From assembly GCF_954871325.1 (NCBI RefSeq), contig NC_088777.1, positions 8,781,366 to 8,845,365 of the forward strand: a stretch of 64,000 nucleotides of DNA, given 5' to 3'. The position numbers and the translations under genes were made by a program. This stretch comes from Gordionus sp. m RMFG-2023 (taxonomy: Eukaryota; Nematomorpha; Gordioida; Chordodea; Parachordodidae). Numbering within the stretch: position 1 is the stretch's first letter; every line of letters starts with the position of its first letter. Below are positions 12,771 to 23,934 of the stretch, piece by piece. The notes under the pieces were generated by a model. It saw nothing but the letters and a program-made list of their open reading frames with translations. It did not search any database and had not been told where the DNA came from.

Positions 12771-13499
12771 CAGGGATGTGAACCCGGCAAAATTTATACC
12801 CGGGTTCGGTTCGGGTTCGGTTTAGGGAAATATTTTTGAACGTCTGGTTCCGGGTTCAATTTGGGTTTAAGAATTTTTGAAATGATAAAAAAAAATATAC
12901 TATATTTAAATCATAATTAAAAAACTAGACATAAATTTGATATAAAAATTTTTTTTTATTTTATTTGCAAAATATAGTTAAAAATACAAAGCATAGTCAT
13001 ATAGATTTTAAAAAATTTATTTAGACGTATTTCTATAAATTAACAATATCCAATATAATAATTTTTACTTGTTCATTTTCTTCTAATTAATAATCTTTGA
13101 GAATAAGTTAAAAATTAAAAATAAATGGCGTAAATGAATTTTATTGTTTAAAATTTATTAACAATCCAATAGGAATCTTTGAGAATAAATTTGAATAAAT
13201 TTAAAAATGGAGTAAATGAATTAAGTTGTTTAAAACTTATTAACACTTCACTTAATTTGAAATTTGAAAATTATAAAATGTCAAGTAAATTATTAATATT
13301 TGTATTTACAATTATACAATAATCTTATTTTAATTTAAACAATACACTGAACCCGGTTGAACCTGGATTCAAATAAAATTCCCGGGTTCGGTTCGGGGTT
13401 TTGAAAATTTTATAAAAAGGGTTCAGGTTCGGTTCGGGTTCAAATTATTTTTTCAAAACGAATTTTCTTTTTAGGGTTCGGGTTCGGTTCGAACCCCTG
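12771..13499. mobile_element. GAACCCGG-family short hAT-like element, complete copy
   Basis: Left end CAGGGATGTGAACCCGG and right end CGAACCCCTG; flanks GATAAAAC (12763-12770) and GATAGAAC (13500-13507) agree at 7 of 8 bases, consistent with hAT target duplication. GC-rich terminal arms made of GGGTTCGGTTCGG repeats enclose an AT-rich centre with no coding frame. It lies in R1 copy A; copy B reads through the same site as ATGATAAAACTGTTGAAA (minus strand, near 56715), which is the empty site. Confidence 0.82.
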
Positions 13500-13511
13500 G
13501 ATAGAACTGTT

Positions 13512-13985
13512 TCAAACCTGTCTAATTTAGGCACCGTTGGAACCAAGATTTTTGCCCAACTTACACAGTTGCCAATTTTATCAAGACTTTTTACTTCTTT
13601 AAAATAAACATTTCGTCATCTGTTATATATTTAGCTTAACAAAAAGTAAGATTATATTCAACCATTTTCAAATAATTTTCATATTTTTCTTAATTCATCA
13701 AATCATGAGTAAAATAATATATGTATATGTCCGTATTCGAATATGGAATCCATGGGGGGTTCAGAATTTCTCAAATTTAACTATAATACTGAGGGAGAAT
13801 TTTTAACTTTGAAAAATTAGATTAGACCGGAAATGGATTCCAGCGTGTAAAGAAAATTAACACTATGAATATCAGACAATTTTACTGTAAACTTTTGAAT
13901 TACAATTAATTTTTATATCTATTTTTCATAGAAATTTAAAATTACACAAAAATAATTGCAAAAATTGTCTAAAATTTATAGGGTA
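13512..13985. other. No recognised feature
   Basis: AT-rich noncoding sequence with no repeat ends or coding frame that I can support. Confidence 0.4.
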
Positions 13986-13993
13986 GTCACTCT

Positions 13994-14206
13994 TAGTGTT
14001 GTTAAACGGCTAGATTTGAGCCGATTGGCTAACTCAATATATTATTCAGAAAAATATAACGCAAGCTTGAATATTTGGATCATAGATGGCACAAAAGTTT
14101 GGACATATAGTTGCGAAATCTCGAGGCAAAGGCAATATTATTTTGGCCAAAATATGGAGTTTGCCGCTTTTAAAATCGGCTCAAATCGAGCCGTTTAACA
14201 ATACTA
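13994..14206. mobile_element. TAGTGTTGTTAAACGG short element, complete
   Basis: A 213-bp element with long terminal inverted repeats: left TAGTGTTGTTAAACGGCTAG, right the complement of TAGTATTGTTAAACGGCTCG; the inverted match continues through GATTTGAGCCGATT. Flanks GTCACTCT and GTCACTTA agree at 6 of 8 bases. No coding capacity; the 80-codon frame over it is chance. Relatives are at 15164, 17758, 18390/20154, 22700, 31957, 42837 and 52292. Confidence 0.85.
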
Positions 14207-14389
14207 GTCACTTATAATGCTGAAATATATATCCGGTCAAAGACTTTCCAAATTTAAAACTCACACTCAATAAGTGATATAGAATTGAGAGATCATGAAT
14301 CCCTATGGATTCCTTATCCCAATACGACATGTACATAAAGTTATACAAATTAGGAATGTATAAAATAAAATTCTTATAAATAAGAATAA

Positions 14390-14590
14390 AAATATAAAAT
14401 TAATTTATGAAGTAAAATAAGATATTATTTTTATTTGTTTATCGATTCAATATGTTTTTGCAGGGCATCTGATAATGTCTTTTTTGGCTTTATGAATATT
14501 GCCAACAGTTTCTTTAGAAATATTAAATATTTTAGCATATTCTCCTTGAGTATAATGATTTAGAAATTTAGTGACTTAAATTTTTTTAAT
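14390..14590 (-). pseudogene. Possible helix-turn-helix transposase fragment
   Basis: On the minus strand one frame reads TQGEYAKIFNISKETVGNIH followed by KAKKDIIR. The pattern (short acidic-polar helix, then ISKETVGNI) resembles the N-terminal helix-turn-helix of pogo/Tigger or other CENP-B-like transposases. Only about 45 codons are open and no catalytic domain or terminal repeats are found around it, so it is at most a fragment. Confidence 0.35.
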
Positions 14591-14599
14591 TAAATAACC

Positions 14600-15160
14600 C
14601 GTTATATTTGTTTTCTTTATTAATTTTGTTATTTGCTATGAATAGTTTTAAGGAGATGATAAGATTTTTATATATAGAGGTTTTACGCAAATAGACAAAA
14701 AATTAAAATCTGCCTATTTTTCAAAGTAGACATTTACCCCAATTTATCAAGGCAATTTCTCATTACCCAAATTAGAGAGGTTATATTTATATATTTTAAG
14801 GAAAATTATTTAAATAATTAATTAATTTACAATTCTTATTAAACTTCAATGTAGGTTATTTGTTGACAACACGAATTTATTAATATTATAGAATTAATTA
14901 TTCAGTATAAAGATTCAAAATTGAATAATTATAATACTATAAAATAAAAACTATAATTATCAGGGTATAAACGAAAATATTAATATTGTATTTTTAAACA
15001 ACTGTAGAATGTACTAGAGGACGAGGAGCCAATAATGTTATGATATTCATGATTCATGACAAGTAATTTACTCTTAAACTCGCTGGATTCTCTACCATGA
15101 TCAAAATCATATGATGACAGCCCCTTTTACACTCGGCAGTATTGCAAGATAAATTATCGA
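14600..15160. other. No recognised feature
   Basis: AT-rich noncoding sequence; nothing supportable seen. Confidence 0.4.
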
Positions 15161-15163
15161 CAG

Positions 15164-15375
15164 TAGTGTTAATAAAGCCCGATTCGGATCAATTTTTAAA
15201 AATAGCCCGATTAAGATTTTAGCCAAAATAATATTATATAAGCCTGTAAGTTTCAGATGGCAGAAAGGTTTGGACCTCTATTAGCCAAATCTCGTGGCCT
15301 ACATATTTTTATTTTGGTAAATACTTAATCGGGCCCTGTTTAAAAATCCACCCTAATCGGACTTTATAACGACAC
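15164..15375. mobile_element. TAGTGTTGTTAAA-family short element
   Basis: Left end TAGTGTTAATAAAGCCCGAT, right end CGGACTTTATAACGACACTC. The centre contains the family block CAGATGGCAGAAAGGTTTGG also seen at 52350. No clear flanking duplication remains. Confidence 0.7.
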
Positions 15376-15379
15376 TCAC

Positions 15380-16930
15380 TCAGAATTTTTTTAATTCTTT
15401 ATTAGGAATATCTTTATCGGTTATTGTCGAACTCCAGCAATTGTTTTGTATTCATTTATTTAGAATCAATGGTCAATTTTTTTTATTTGCTTCTCCAAAT
15501 AGCCCATCTAAGTTTCTAGGCCAATTTTCTCTTTGATTATAGAATATAATAGATAGAGTTTTAAAATAAAAAAAATAATTCTATTAAAATTTGTTCAAGT
15601 CATTTTACCCTCATTTTCAAAGCTATACATAAGATGGGACTGCATGATGCTTTCTATAGAATTATAAATTATATTTATAATCTTATTGGTTTTGAATATT
15701 TTTTAATGGTATATTTTTAAATAAAAGTGGAATTTTTGAATCAAGCGGCATCTTTAAATATTTACATAAAGCGTCTACATAAGGGGTAAGGGAATTTTTC
15801 TCCAACATTTTTGAAGGGGCAGACATTCAAAGAGGGATAAGGTAAAGTAAAATAAATACTATTCATAGATCAAAGAGAAAAATAACTGATTTATATAAAT
15901 TTATCCATTTATTTCTCATTCATTTTCAAATAACATTTTAGATTTAAAGTTGTATATGCTTGTGGGTTAGAATACGGTTAGTAACAACTAATTAATTATC
16001 ACTAAATTATGTTTATTTGTTACTCCTGGCCCAAATAATCATGAGGACTGTAAGTTTAATTCAAATTGTTTGGAGGTTATAAATGAGAGTTCATAATTTT
16101 TTTTTAAATATCTAAAAAATATATAAGAAGACGGGATTAGGAGAAACCTTTTTCTTTGTCATCTCATTTCAGGTCTAATTTTTATCGGTCTATATCGGAT
16201 ATCATCAATTATATAAGAGAATTATACTAAAGGTATAAAAAGAACAAATCCTCACCATATTTATAGGTACTAAAATATACAAAGATAACCTAATCTTATT
16301 CTGGGTTCAAAAAGATATCAAATTTTTACAATATGAATGCAATCTTTGTTCTCATTAAATAAAGTTGCCTACCTCTATAATCTAGTTTACACTATAAAGT
16401 GGTGGAGAGGGGGGGGGGGTATAATTATTTAAAAGAAATAAAAGTTTAATTGCTCATAAAAATTATATTCCCTTCTTAAATAAATGTAGTAGAAATTGTT
16501 AATTATTCAAAAAGCATGATAAACAATATGTTTGATTTATTACACAATATTTAAACATTTTGGAAGCAAAAAGGTGATAATTTCGTAAAATGGTTATAAA
16601 AGAAACTGTTGTGCATAGACGTACAAGATATACATTAGTATTCATAGACTTTATATTATATATTTTTTTATTTAATTTTATGATAAAATTACACTTTGTA
16701 TTATATTTTACTTTGATTTTATGATATAATTTATATATAAGATTATGCTTTATATAATATTATTTTAGGATATTTTGAATAAGAAATATAACAAAATATA
16801 ATAAGAAAATAACAGATCATTTAATATTACGAAATTTAGAATACTATATAATATAAATGAATTTAAATAAGTTTTGAATACAACATATTTAAAATCTATG
16901 TTATCAGATGACAATCAAGAAACATTCATT
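15380..16930. other. Noncoding upstream of archease
   Basis: No recognised gene or repeat ends. A poly-G run lies at about 16408-16419. The promoter of archease should lie near the 3' end of this stretch, but no element can be singled out in such AT-rich sequence. Confidence 0.4.
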
Positions 16931-16938
16931 CACTATTT

Positions 16939-17482
16939 ATGGACGAAGCTGACGAGCGCGATGTTGGAGATTTTTTTGAAATTCCTGAAAAAAAATATGA
17001 ATATTTAGATCATCCTGCCGATGTTCAGCTTCACGCATGGGGTCAAACTCTTGAAGAGTGTTTTGAACAAGTATTAAAATTAAGATATGCATTATATCTT
17101 TAAGACAGCTATAGCAATGTTTGCATATATGACAGATATAGAAACAGTTAGTATTCAGACCACTTGGACAATCGAATGTGAAGCGAGTGACATAGAAAGC
17201 CTTCTATTTAATTATTTAAATGAATTTTTATACTATTTCTCAGCTGAGAATTTTTTGATAGCTCGAAAAGTCAAAATTTTAAATATTACAAAAGATAATG
17301 TAAATGATCAAAATTTTGATGGTGATGAAATACATTATAAATTAAAAGCTAAGGGATATGGCGAATCTTTTGATTTAGCTAAACATCCACAAGGCACTGA
17401 AGTTAAGGCAATAACTTACTCATGTTTACAAATTTTAAAACAAGATAATTTTTGTGAATGCTATGTCATCATTGATATTTGA
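16939..17482 (+). CDS. ZBTB8OS: Archease, tRNA-ligase activating factor
   Basis: Archease assists the RtcB-type tRNA/RNA ligase complex, promoting its guanylylation and turnover during tRNA splicing and non-canonical mRNA splicing. Two exons, 16939-17070 and 17105-17482, give a 169-residue protein, close to the usual ~165. The N-terminal part shows KYEYLDHPADVQLHAWG (residues about 18-34), the C-terminal part KHPQGTEVKAITYS followed by the terminal VIIDI, both strongly conserved in animal archease. The 34-bp intron 17071-17104 (GTATTA...TTTAAG) is required: unspliced, the frame meets a stop, while splicing joins EECFEQ directly to TAIAMFAYMTD as in homologues. The start chosen is the ATG that gives the normal short acidic leader. 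No damage is visible. The gene symbol is that of the human orthologue. A broken partial copy lies at 23639-23755. Confidence 0.95.
17071..17104 (+). other. 34-bp intron of archease
   Basis: GT...AG boundaries, phase 0. The length is not a multiple of three and an in-frame TAA lies inside, so retention would destroy the protein. Flanking codons rejoin at a conserved position. Confidence 0.88.
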
Positions 17483-17757
17483 AATAATTTTATTGATATT
17501 ATTGTATATACTTATCTCAATTCAATAAATATGTTATAACCAAAGGCCTCCCCAAAATGATATAGAATTTGATATCTCCCAACATTGGAATTTACTGAAA
17601 AGTCTATAAAATTGGATAGGAAAATGTGTTACAAAATGTAGAGTGCCCATATAATAAATTTCAGATAATTTTGCCTAGAACTGTTAAAATACTCTTTTTC
17701 CTTATAAATTAAAAAATATACAAAAGTTCATGGCAAAAATTGCTTGAATTCTAAGGT

Positions 17758-17910
17758 AAGTGTTAAAAAGTCTGGGGTTTATTTTAAAAAATGGCCCAAT
17801 TAAGATTACAACTAAAATAATATGAAGCATAAAGATTTTCCTCATAACTACCAATACTTGGATATCTATTTGCCAAATCTTGATATTTCATACATGCTCT
17901 AATACATGAA
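17758..17910. repeat. Truncated TAGTGTTGTTAAA-family element
   Basis: Contains AAGTGTTAAAAAGTC at its left and internal blocks GGCCCAATTAAGATT and GCCAAATCTTGATATTTC that match other family members in order. The right terminal repeat is missing. Confidence 0.5.
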
Positions 17911-18389
17911 ATTATATACAATTGAGAGATTTCAACCCATAGATTCTGTATCTCAATACCACATTTATCTATTTATTAAACAAGTGATTATTTAGAAATT
18001 TAAAATATTATATTGCAAGATTTAGAATAATTATACATAATATTTTGATCCAGTTAAAGCATCAAAAATATAGATCATTTGCATAATAAAACTTAATTCT
18101 GGATAATTTTCTGCTTTATTTTTACATGTAATTTTAAAGATAGAATATTATCAGACTCGAATTCATGCCAAATAAATTTTTATAATTAATGCATTCATCA
18201 TAGAGGAAGGTTTATAATTTATACATTTTAACAAATAACTTTTTTTATATCACAATTTTTTTTAAATGGTTTATAGTGGAGTGTTGATTATTTATGTTAT
18301 TCTTTTTAAAATTTATGAAGAGATTACTATTTAATAATTAATAACGTGGGAATGTCGCGTCATATTTTTTAGTCAGGTATGTATAAGTT

Positions 18390-20251
18390 GGAATGTTTAA
18401 AAAAGGTCGATTAAAACGATCCGATACATAATTTATCCAAAATAATATTATGCAAGCCTTGAGATTGTTGTAATATTCAAATGAGTTAAAGAAAAATGGA
18501 TTAAAAAGATGTATTATTCAGATTAGATAAAGTTCAAGATTATTTAAGTTTGTTGTTTAAACACTATATAAATGAATAGTTAAGAAAAGTATAAATAATC
18601 GGGAATATTTTACTTGAATAATAATTATTATGAATTTGCGAACATATTTTTTTATTTTAGTTATGATTATGTCATTACAATTTATATTAATAAAGTATTA
18701 GTAGTTAATTTATTTATACTAATTATTTGTATTCTCTTTAATTCTCAACTACAACATTTGTTACCGAAACATTATGTTCTATGGGCATATTCAGTCTAAT
18801 TAACTTTCATTATTTTACAATGATGTTGGAGAGTGGATGTGCCAGGGCAATTACAACAATTCAGTCTAATTAACTCTGAAAATAATTCTAAATAAAGGGG
18901 GAAGGAGATTTATGAAATGACTATCGACTCTAAGATAAAGAATGAGTGCAATGAAACAATGGTATCAATATCAATGGTCGTAATTCGGAAAAGAATATAA
19001 TTAGTCGTTTAGTTAAACAGAATTCATCACAAGAGATCGTTATAGGTACAAGTGATCGTTTTATATAATATAAGGTTGTGGATTAACCGAAAATCTTCAT
19101 AAAGAGAAACGGTTTTTCGTCATTAGAAATTTTATGCCGCAATCGAGCTCATGTAGAGATCGAATTTTTATTTGAGATCAAAAGATAAAAGAAATCTGCA
19201 TCGTATAAGAGATCTTAAGATGAAGTTAATAATATATTGACAACGACTAGGTAGAACAAATGGTCAATACCAGGATGCATAGTTAATCGTTGACAAATTA
19301 TCGCGTAAATTATAAAAAATGGAATACGCATAAATATAACATCCCCCCCCTTGAGAACTAACTTTCTACCGCGTTTTTCTTTCACCAATTTCCCGCACTA
19401 GCAACGCTGCGTTGTTATCTGACGTCTCCACTGCGATGGGACAGAATCTTAACTAATCTTAGAAAATTAAATAAATATAAAAATATGAATAAAACTAATA
19501 ACATGATAAGAAATTTATATAACTTAAAAAAAATTTCCTTTTAAAAAAAATATATATAAAAATTTATATATAATATTATTTTTTTACCTTAGTCCAAATT
19601 TTTATGGAAAAGTATAAATTAGAATGGCATTCGATCTTCTAAAGCCTGGATATAATCAATACGGCACCACTGTTACAATTCCATATTTTAATTGTAATAT
19701 ATTTGTCGAAGACTTTAAGGGAGAGACTTTTAATAAAATCAAAATGAAACCTGTAATAAATAATAAGAAAAAGATTAATATAATTAATTAATTTAATAAT
19801 AATTCTTACGAATTTTCTCACTAGAACGATTTACCTCGCTATCACTATTCCGTATTTTAAAAAATAACACTGAAACTTTAATAAATCGCAAAACCAAAAA
19901 ACTTTTTTATTTAAAAATTTTATGTCTTTTAATATACATTTTTTTAATATGCAAAAAAAAATTAAAAGTACATTAAAGTTCATCAAATAATAATATATAT
20001 ATTCCAAAAACTAAATATTCAAATATCTCTAAATAATAATTTACAATCGTCGATACTCGATTAACAATATTCAAACAACTAATTATATAATAATATAATT
20101 CATATTCAAATTATCGCGTAATTATAAAAAATGGAATACGCATAAATATAACAGAGATTTAGCATAGAGGACGAAACCTAGCAAAATCTCAGGGCTTGCA
20201 TAATATTATTTTTGCCAAAATCTTAATCGAACTGGACTTTTAACAACCCTA
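18390..20251. mobile_element. TAGTGTTGTTAAA-family element split by an LTR fossil
   Basis: The left half (18390-18465) contains GGTCGATTAAAACGATCCGA and CCAAAATAATATTATGCAAG; the right half (20154-20251) continues with TAGCATAGAGGACG and ends GGACTTTTAACAACCCTA. The two halves meet at GAGAT, which is duplicated at 18461-18465 and 20154-20158 on either side of the retroelement. The short element therefore predates it. Confidence 0.72.
18466..20153 (-). mobile_element. LTR retrotransposon fossil, Ty3/gypsy-like
   Basis: A broken, mostly deleted LTR element on the minus strand. One long terminal repeat spans 18466-19341 (TGTTGTAATATTC to CATAAATATAACA); a remnant of the other ends at 20153 with the same terminal ~47 bp. 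A polypurine-tract-like run of Gs (minus strand) abuts the inner edge of the first LTR, and residues just before it fit the end of a Ty3/gypsy pol. The 5-bp duplication GAGAT flanks the element. Almost all coding sequence is gone, so it is old and inactive. It is inserted in a TAGTGTTGTTAAA-family element. Confidence 0.75.
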
Positions 20252-20438
20252 GGTATAAATTTTCGAGGGAAGTTGGCCTCCAGTGAATATTCTGTCATTT
20301 AGATGCTGAGCTTTATCATCGCAATTTTTTTATAAAATTATTTTTATAACCTTCTTAGACTATAATATTTGCTACTTTTGTGGATTAATAAAGAAAATAA
20401 TTATAAATCAATTATAATAAAATAACATCATTTCATTT

Positions 20439-22331
20439 CAGAGTTGTTAAAAGATACTTTTTAAATGGATCTAGATACAGATACATGGTCTAAAATTTAT
20501 CTAGATACAGATACAACTTCTAAAAAGTTATCTTGATACAGATACAATTTAAAATGTTAGGTACAAATACATTTTTTATTATACTCTTAGATAAGGTTTG
20601 AATAAACCTAAATTAGGATTCTATTGTGAAAATTTATGAAATGATCTAAAAAATATTGACTCGATATCACATTTATCAAAATATAACTAAAATATTGATT
20701 ATTAATATAATATATGATTAATATAAATAATTAATATATATCATTAATAAAATAATATAATATATGATTAAATGAGTATAAATAATTATTAGTTTTCAGT
20801 AATAAAATATTTTCAAAATTTTATCTGTATAGGCATTTTTAGCTATACTAAAAAGTCTTTCAACAGGGACGCTGGAAGGGATTGTGGTGTTATATTTAAT
20901 CAATAACATTTATTGTTTAAAAATACTAAAATCTCGGCATTCATTTTTGAAAAAACTATTTAAAATTTGTTGATTATCAGAATTTAAATCATTAACAATC
21001 ATATCTCCTGCTGTGGGATACTGAAAAAAATCGGACATTAAATTATTGGTTTTTTTCACAGGTTAATTAGCACTCATTAGAAGACTTTGGTAATTCCTCT
21101 ACTAATCTTTGTATTAATTGTTTTTTTTATTAAAATTTTCATCCATTTGCAACCATGTCCAATCTAGTTTAAAAAAAGGATGAAGCGTAGTTGCCAAAAT
21201 ATTTTCATCTTCAAAAATTGTCCCAATAAACCTAGAATTATTAAATACTGATTAATTTATTATTAATTTACCTATCTTCAATTCCTTTTAAACAAAATTT
21301 CAGGTTCATTTGTTTAAAATTTTTCAATTTAATAATGAGCTGGTAAATATGTTTACCGGCGATAGACACTCCAACAATCTGCTGTTGTGCATCTTTTCAT
21401 TCCCCCATCTTTGGGAAATTCTAGCAAACACTGTCTGTCTGCAAATTATATTTTTTTGTGGAGTTAATGTTTTGGTCATTTTTATAAATGATGGATTTGC
21501 AACAATTGAAATGGCTGAATGCTATCTATAATAAAATCAGATATTAAATCATCTAAAATGGTTTGGGTTAAAGTCGGAGGTCTTTTGAAAAAAAAATCAA
21601 TGGACGATGAGCCTAGTTCAATATTTTCTTTAATAGATTTTTTCTCCTTCCCCTTTTTTATTTGGATTAAGAGTGTTTGATGTTTTCTCTTAAAATTTAA
21701 AATTAAAATTGTAAACATTTATTTAGTATCTATACCCTTAAATGTTTTACAATGTTGCAAGTTGAGGTAATGCTAACTGAAATTTTCATATTTTTTGGAC
21801 ATGGCAAACATTTTACTAACAGAGATTTGTTTTCTTTATTTTGAGATATTATTTTAAAATATAGTATATAAATTGGCTATGGAATGTCGTCATTTTTGTC
21901 ATCAATATTAATCTTAAAAATTAATATAATAGAATAAAATAAAATACCAATTCCATTGCAATTAAAAATGGCAAATTTCTTGAAATGGATTGTAATATCA
22001 GAATTTGCTTGTTATTGATAACTCGGACATAATATTTAATTAATATTTATAAATTCTATTTTATATATAAGTTTTAATATTTTACATATATATATAATTT
22101 TTTAATATATATATTAATATTAATTTATATGTTCATATGAAATAAAATAAATTTTACACTCAAGTATTTTTATTTATAATATAAAAAAGCGTTAAATAAA
22201 AGTATATCAAAATGTATCTAAATGATACAGATACCTCTAAAATAATATCTAGCTACAAATAGATACTTTAATTAGAAATCTATTTTGATACAGATACCAC
22301 ATTTTTATATCTAGATACTTTAACAACTCTG
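20439..22331 (-). mobile_element. hAT transposon, Ac/ZBED-like, degenerate
   Basis: Terminal repeats CAGAGTTGTTAAAAGATAC and (reverse complement) CAGAGTTGTTAAAGTATC, 1893 bp, with a perfect 8-bp duplication TTTCATTT at 20431-20438 and 22332-22339. Subterminal regions repeat the block GATACAGATAC many times in both arms, likely transposase-binding sites by analogy with Ac. On the minus strand transposase remains are readable: ILDDLISDFIIDSIQPF near 21530-21570, the usual motif before the DDE domain, and IPSSVPVERLFSIAKNAYTD near 20820-20890, the C-terminal dimerisation motif. Stops interrupt it and the middle is shortened. It belongs to a different hAT branch from the other copies here. Confidence 0.93.
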
Positions 22332-22339
22332 TTTCATTT

Positions 22340-22695
22340 GTTTTGAAGTGAATGTATAAATAAATATATTATAAATCTTATATCAAATCATATTGCCTTT
22401 TTATTTTTGAGTTTCATTTATAAAATTTTCATCATTTATTTCAATACTTTTTCCTGTTATTATTGAATGTAGTAAAATAAAAACATAATTAGAACTATTT
22501 GACTTTGAAATTGATTTTATATATTCTTGTTCATAAATTTTGTTCTAAGAAAGAGAGATTCATAATTATTATTTTTCTTCAGTATTTTCTATTTTTAGTT
22601 TGGATAAATTAAAAATTTACAATTAGTTATTAAGATTCAATATTTTTCAATTTTAAGAATACTATTTTATGTCTGATTTTATTGTGCTTTCTTTA
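22340..22695. other. No recognised feature
   Basis: AT-rich noncoding sequence. Confidence 0.4.
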
Positions 22696-22699
22696 TTTG

Positions 22700-22742
22700 T
22701 AGTGGGTAGTTTAAACGGCTCATGAGTCGTTTAACAACACTA
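22700..22742. mobile_element. Minimal TAGTGTTGTTAAACGG palindrome
   Basis: About 43 bp made only of the two terminal repeats of the family, TAGTGGGTAGTTTAAACGG and the complement of TAGTGTTGTTAAACGACTC, placed back to back. It looks like an element that lost its whole interior. Confidence 0.65.
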
Positions 22743-22744
22743 GT

Positions 22745-23635
22745 TGATTCTTAATAAAAAAAAAGTTACATTTGTAATTATATGTTTTTTAAATTTGTGA
22801 ATTTGAGTTTGATTTTTAGGTAATTTTTATTTAAGCAATCTAATATCCATAATATAAAAAAACATTAAAGGAAAAAATAATAAATATTCCATGATAAAAA
22901 TTTTAAAATTTGCAGTCAACGTATAGCCATACTTATACCGAAAAATAATTTATGTGATATTAAGCGCCTAGCCCTAAAGCGTTATATATACAACAGAGCA
23001 ACGCTTGGTTTTCTATAAAAAAGCCCATAAGACTGGGATAAATGGTGAAAATAGTTAAGAGGACCATTCACATTTTTTGGACAGGGGGCGCAAGAGGCAA
23101 AGCCACTTACTTAAACGCCCATGAGAAATAAAAGGAGAGGTAAAAAGTCCATGCCCGATTAAGTAAGATTTGATTATAGAAGGGTTATGTTGGCAATGTT
23201 AATTTTACTTTTATTAGCCTTGCGAGAAACCTAAAAATAAACATGATTAAATAAACTAAAAACGGTAAAATACAATCACTTATTAATAAAACTAGTTTTT
23301 TATATCCAACTTTGAAGATAATAAAAATCCATTCCATATTCAACCTAAAAGCTATTGTTTATTATAACAAAAGCGTGATAAATATAATCTGGTGATTTGA
23401 ATTAGCAACCCGAAATCTACAAAAATAATATTTATTTGATTGATAAAATAAATGAAAATTTAACTAAAATTGACCTAACCAGCTTATTTTTTAATTTCGA
23501 ATTTGTTTTAAAAAATTAGGATTTCTTTAAAATATTTTATTTATATTATCTTTACACTACTTGAACCCTCATGCAGAACCAATTAATGCCAACCCGCTAG
23601 TGGGTTAGCATAATTTCTTAAAGAAAGTATGGAGC
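22745..23635. other. No recognised feature
   Basis: Contains a slightly GC-richer stretch at about 22960-23170 without a convincing frame. Nothing else supportable. Confidence 0.35.
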
Positions 23636-23638
23636 ATT

Positions 23639-23755
23639 GCTTTTGATATAGCTAAACATCTATAAAGCCGCTAAAGTTGAAACAATAACTTATTAATGTT
23701 TGCAAATTTTAAAACAAGATATTTGTTAATGCTATGCTATGTCATCTGAATTAAT
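23639..23755 (+). pseudogene. Archease 3' fragment, pseudogene
   Basis: Matches the last ~120 bp of the archease coding region: TTTTGATATAGCTAAACATC, then a block equivalent to the codons for EVKAITYSCLQILKQDN, then TGCTATGTCATC. Several substitutions, an extra TGCTA unit and stop codons make it non-coding. The source gene lies 6.2 kb upstream on the same strand. It lies just beyond the stop codon of the AN1 gene, which runs the other way. The loss of the rest of the gene suggests a partial duplication rather than a whole-gene copy. Confidence 0.8.
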
Positions 23756-23934
23756 GTATATTATCCTATAATCTAATGCATAATATAAAAATCAAACATA
23801 TAATCTGATATCATCAAATATTAAAAATTAATTTTATTAAACATAAAGTGATATTATTTAGGAGATAGATTATTTGAATATAATGCTGATAATTATTCCA
23901 CTATTTAAAATCAATTAATAATTACTAAAATTCT

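Noticed and set aside
18913-19341. Shorter LTR starting at 18913 with GAGATTTA duplication
   Set aside because: The longer LTR from 18466 has matching TGTT/AACA ends, a standard 5-bp duplication and rejoins the interrupted short element.
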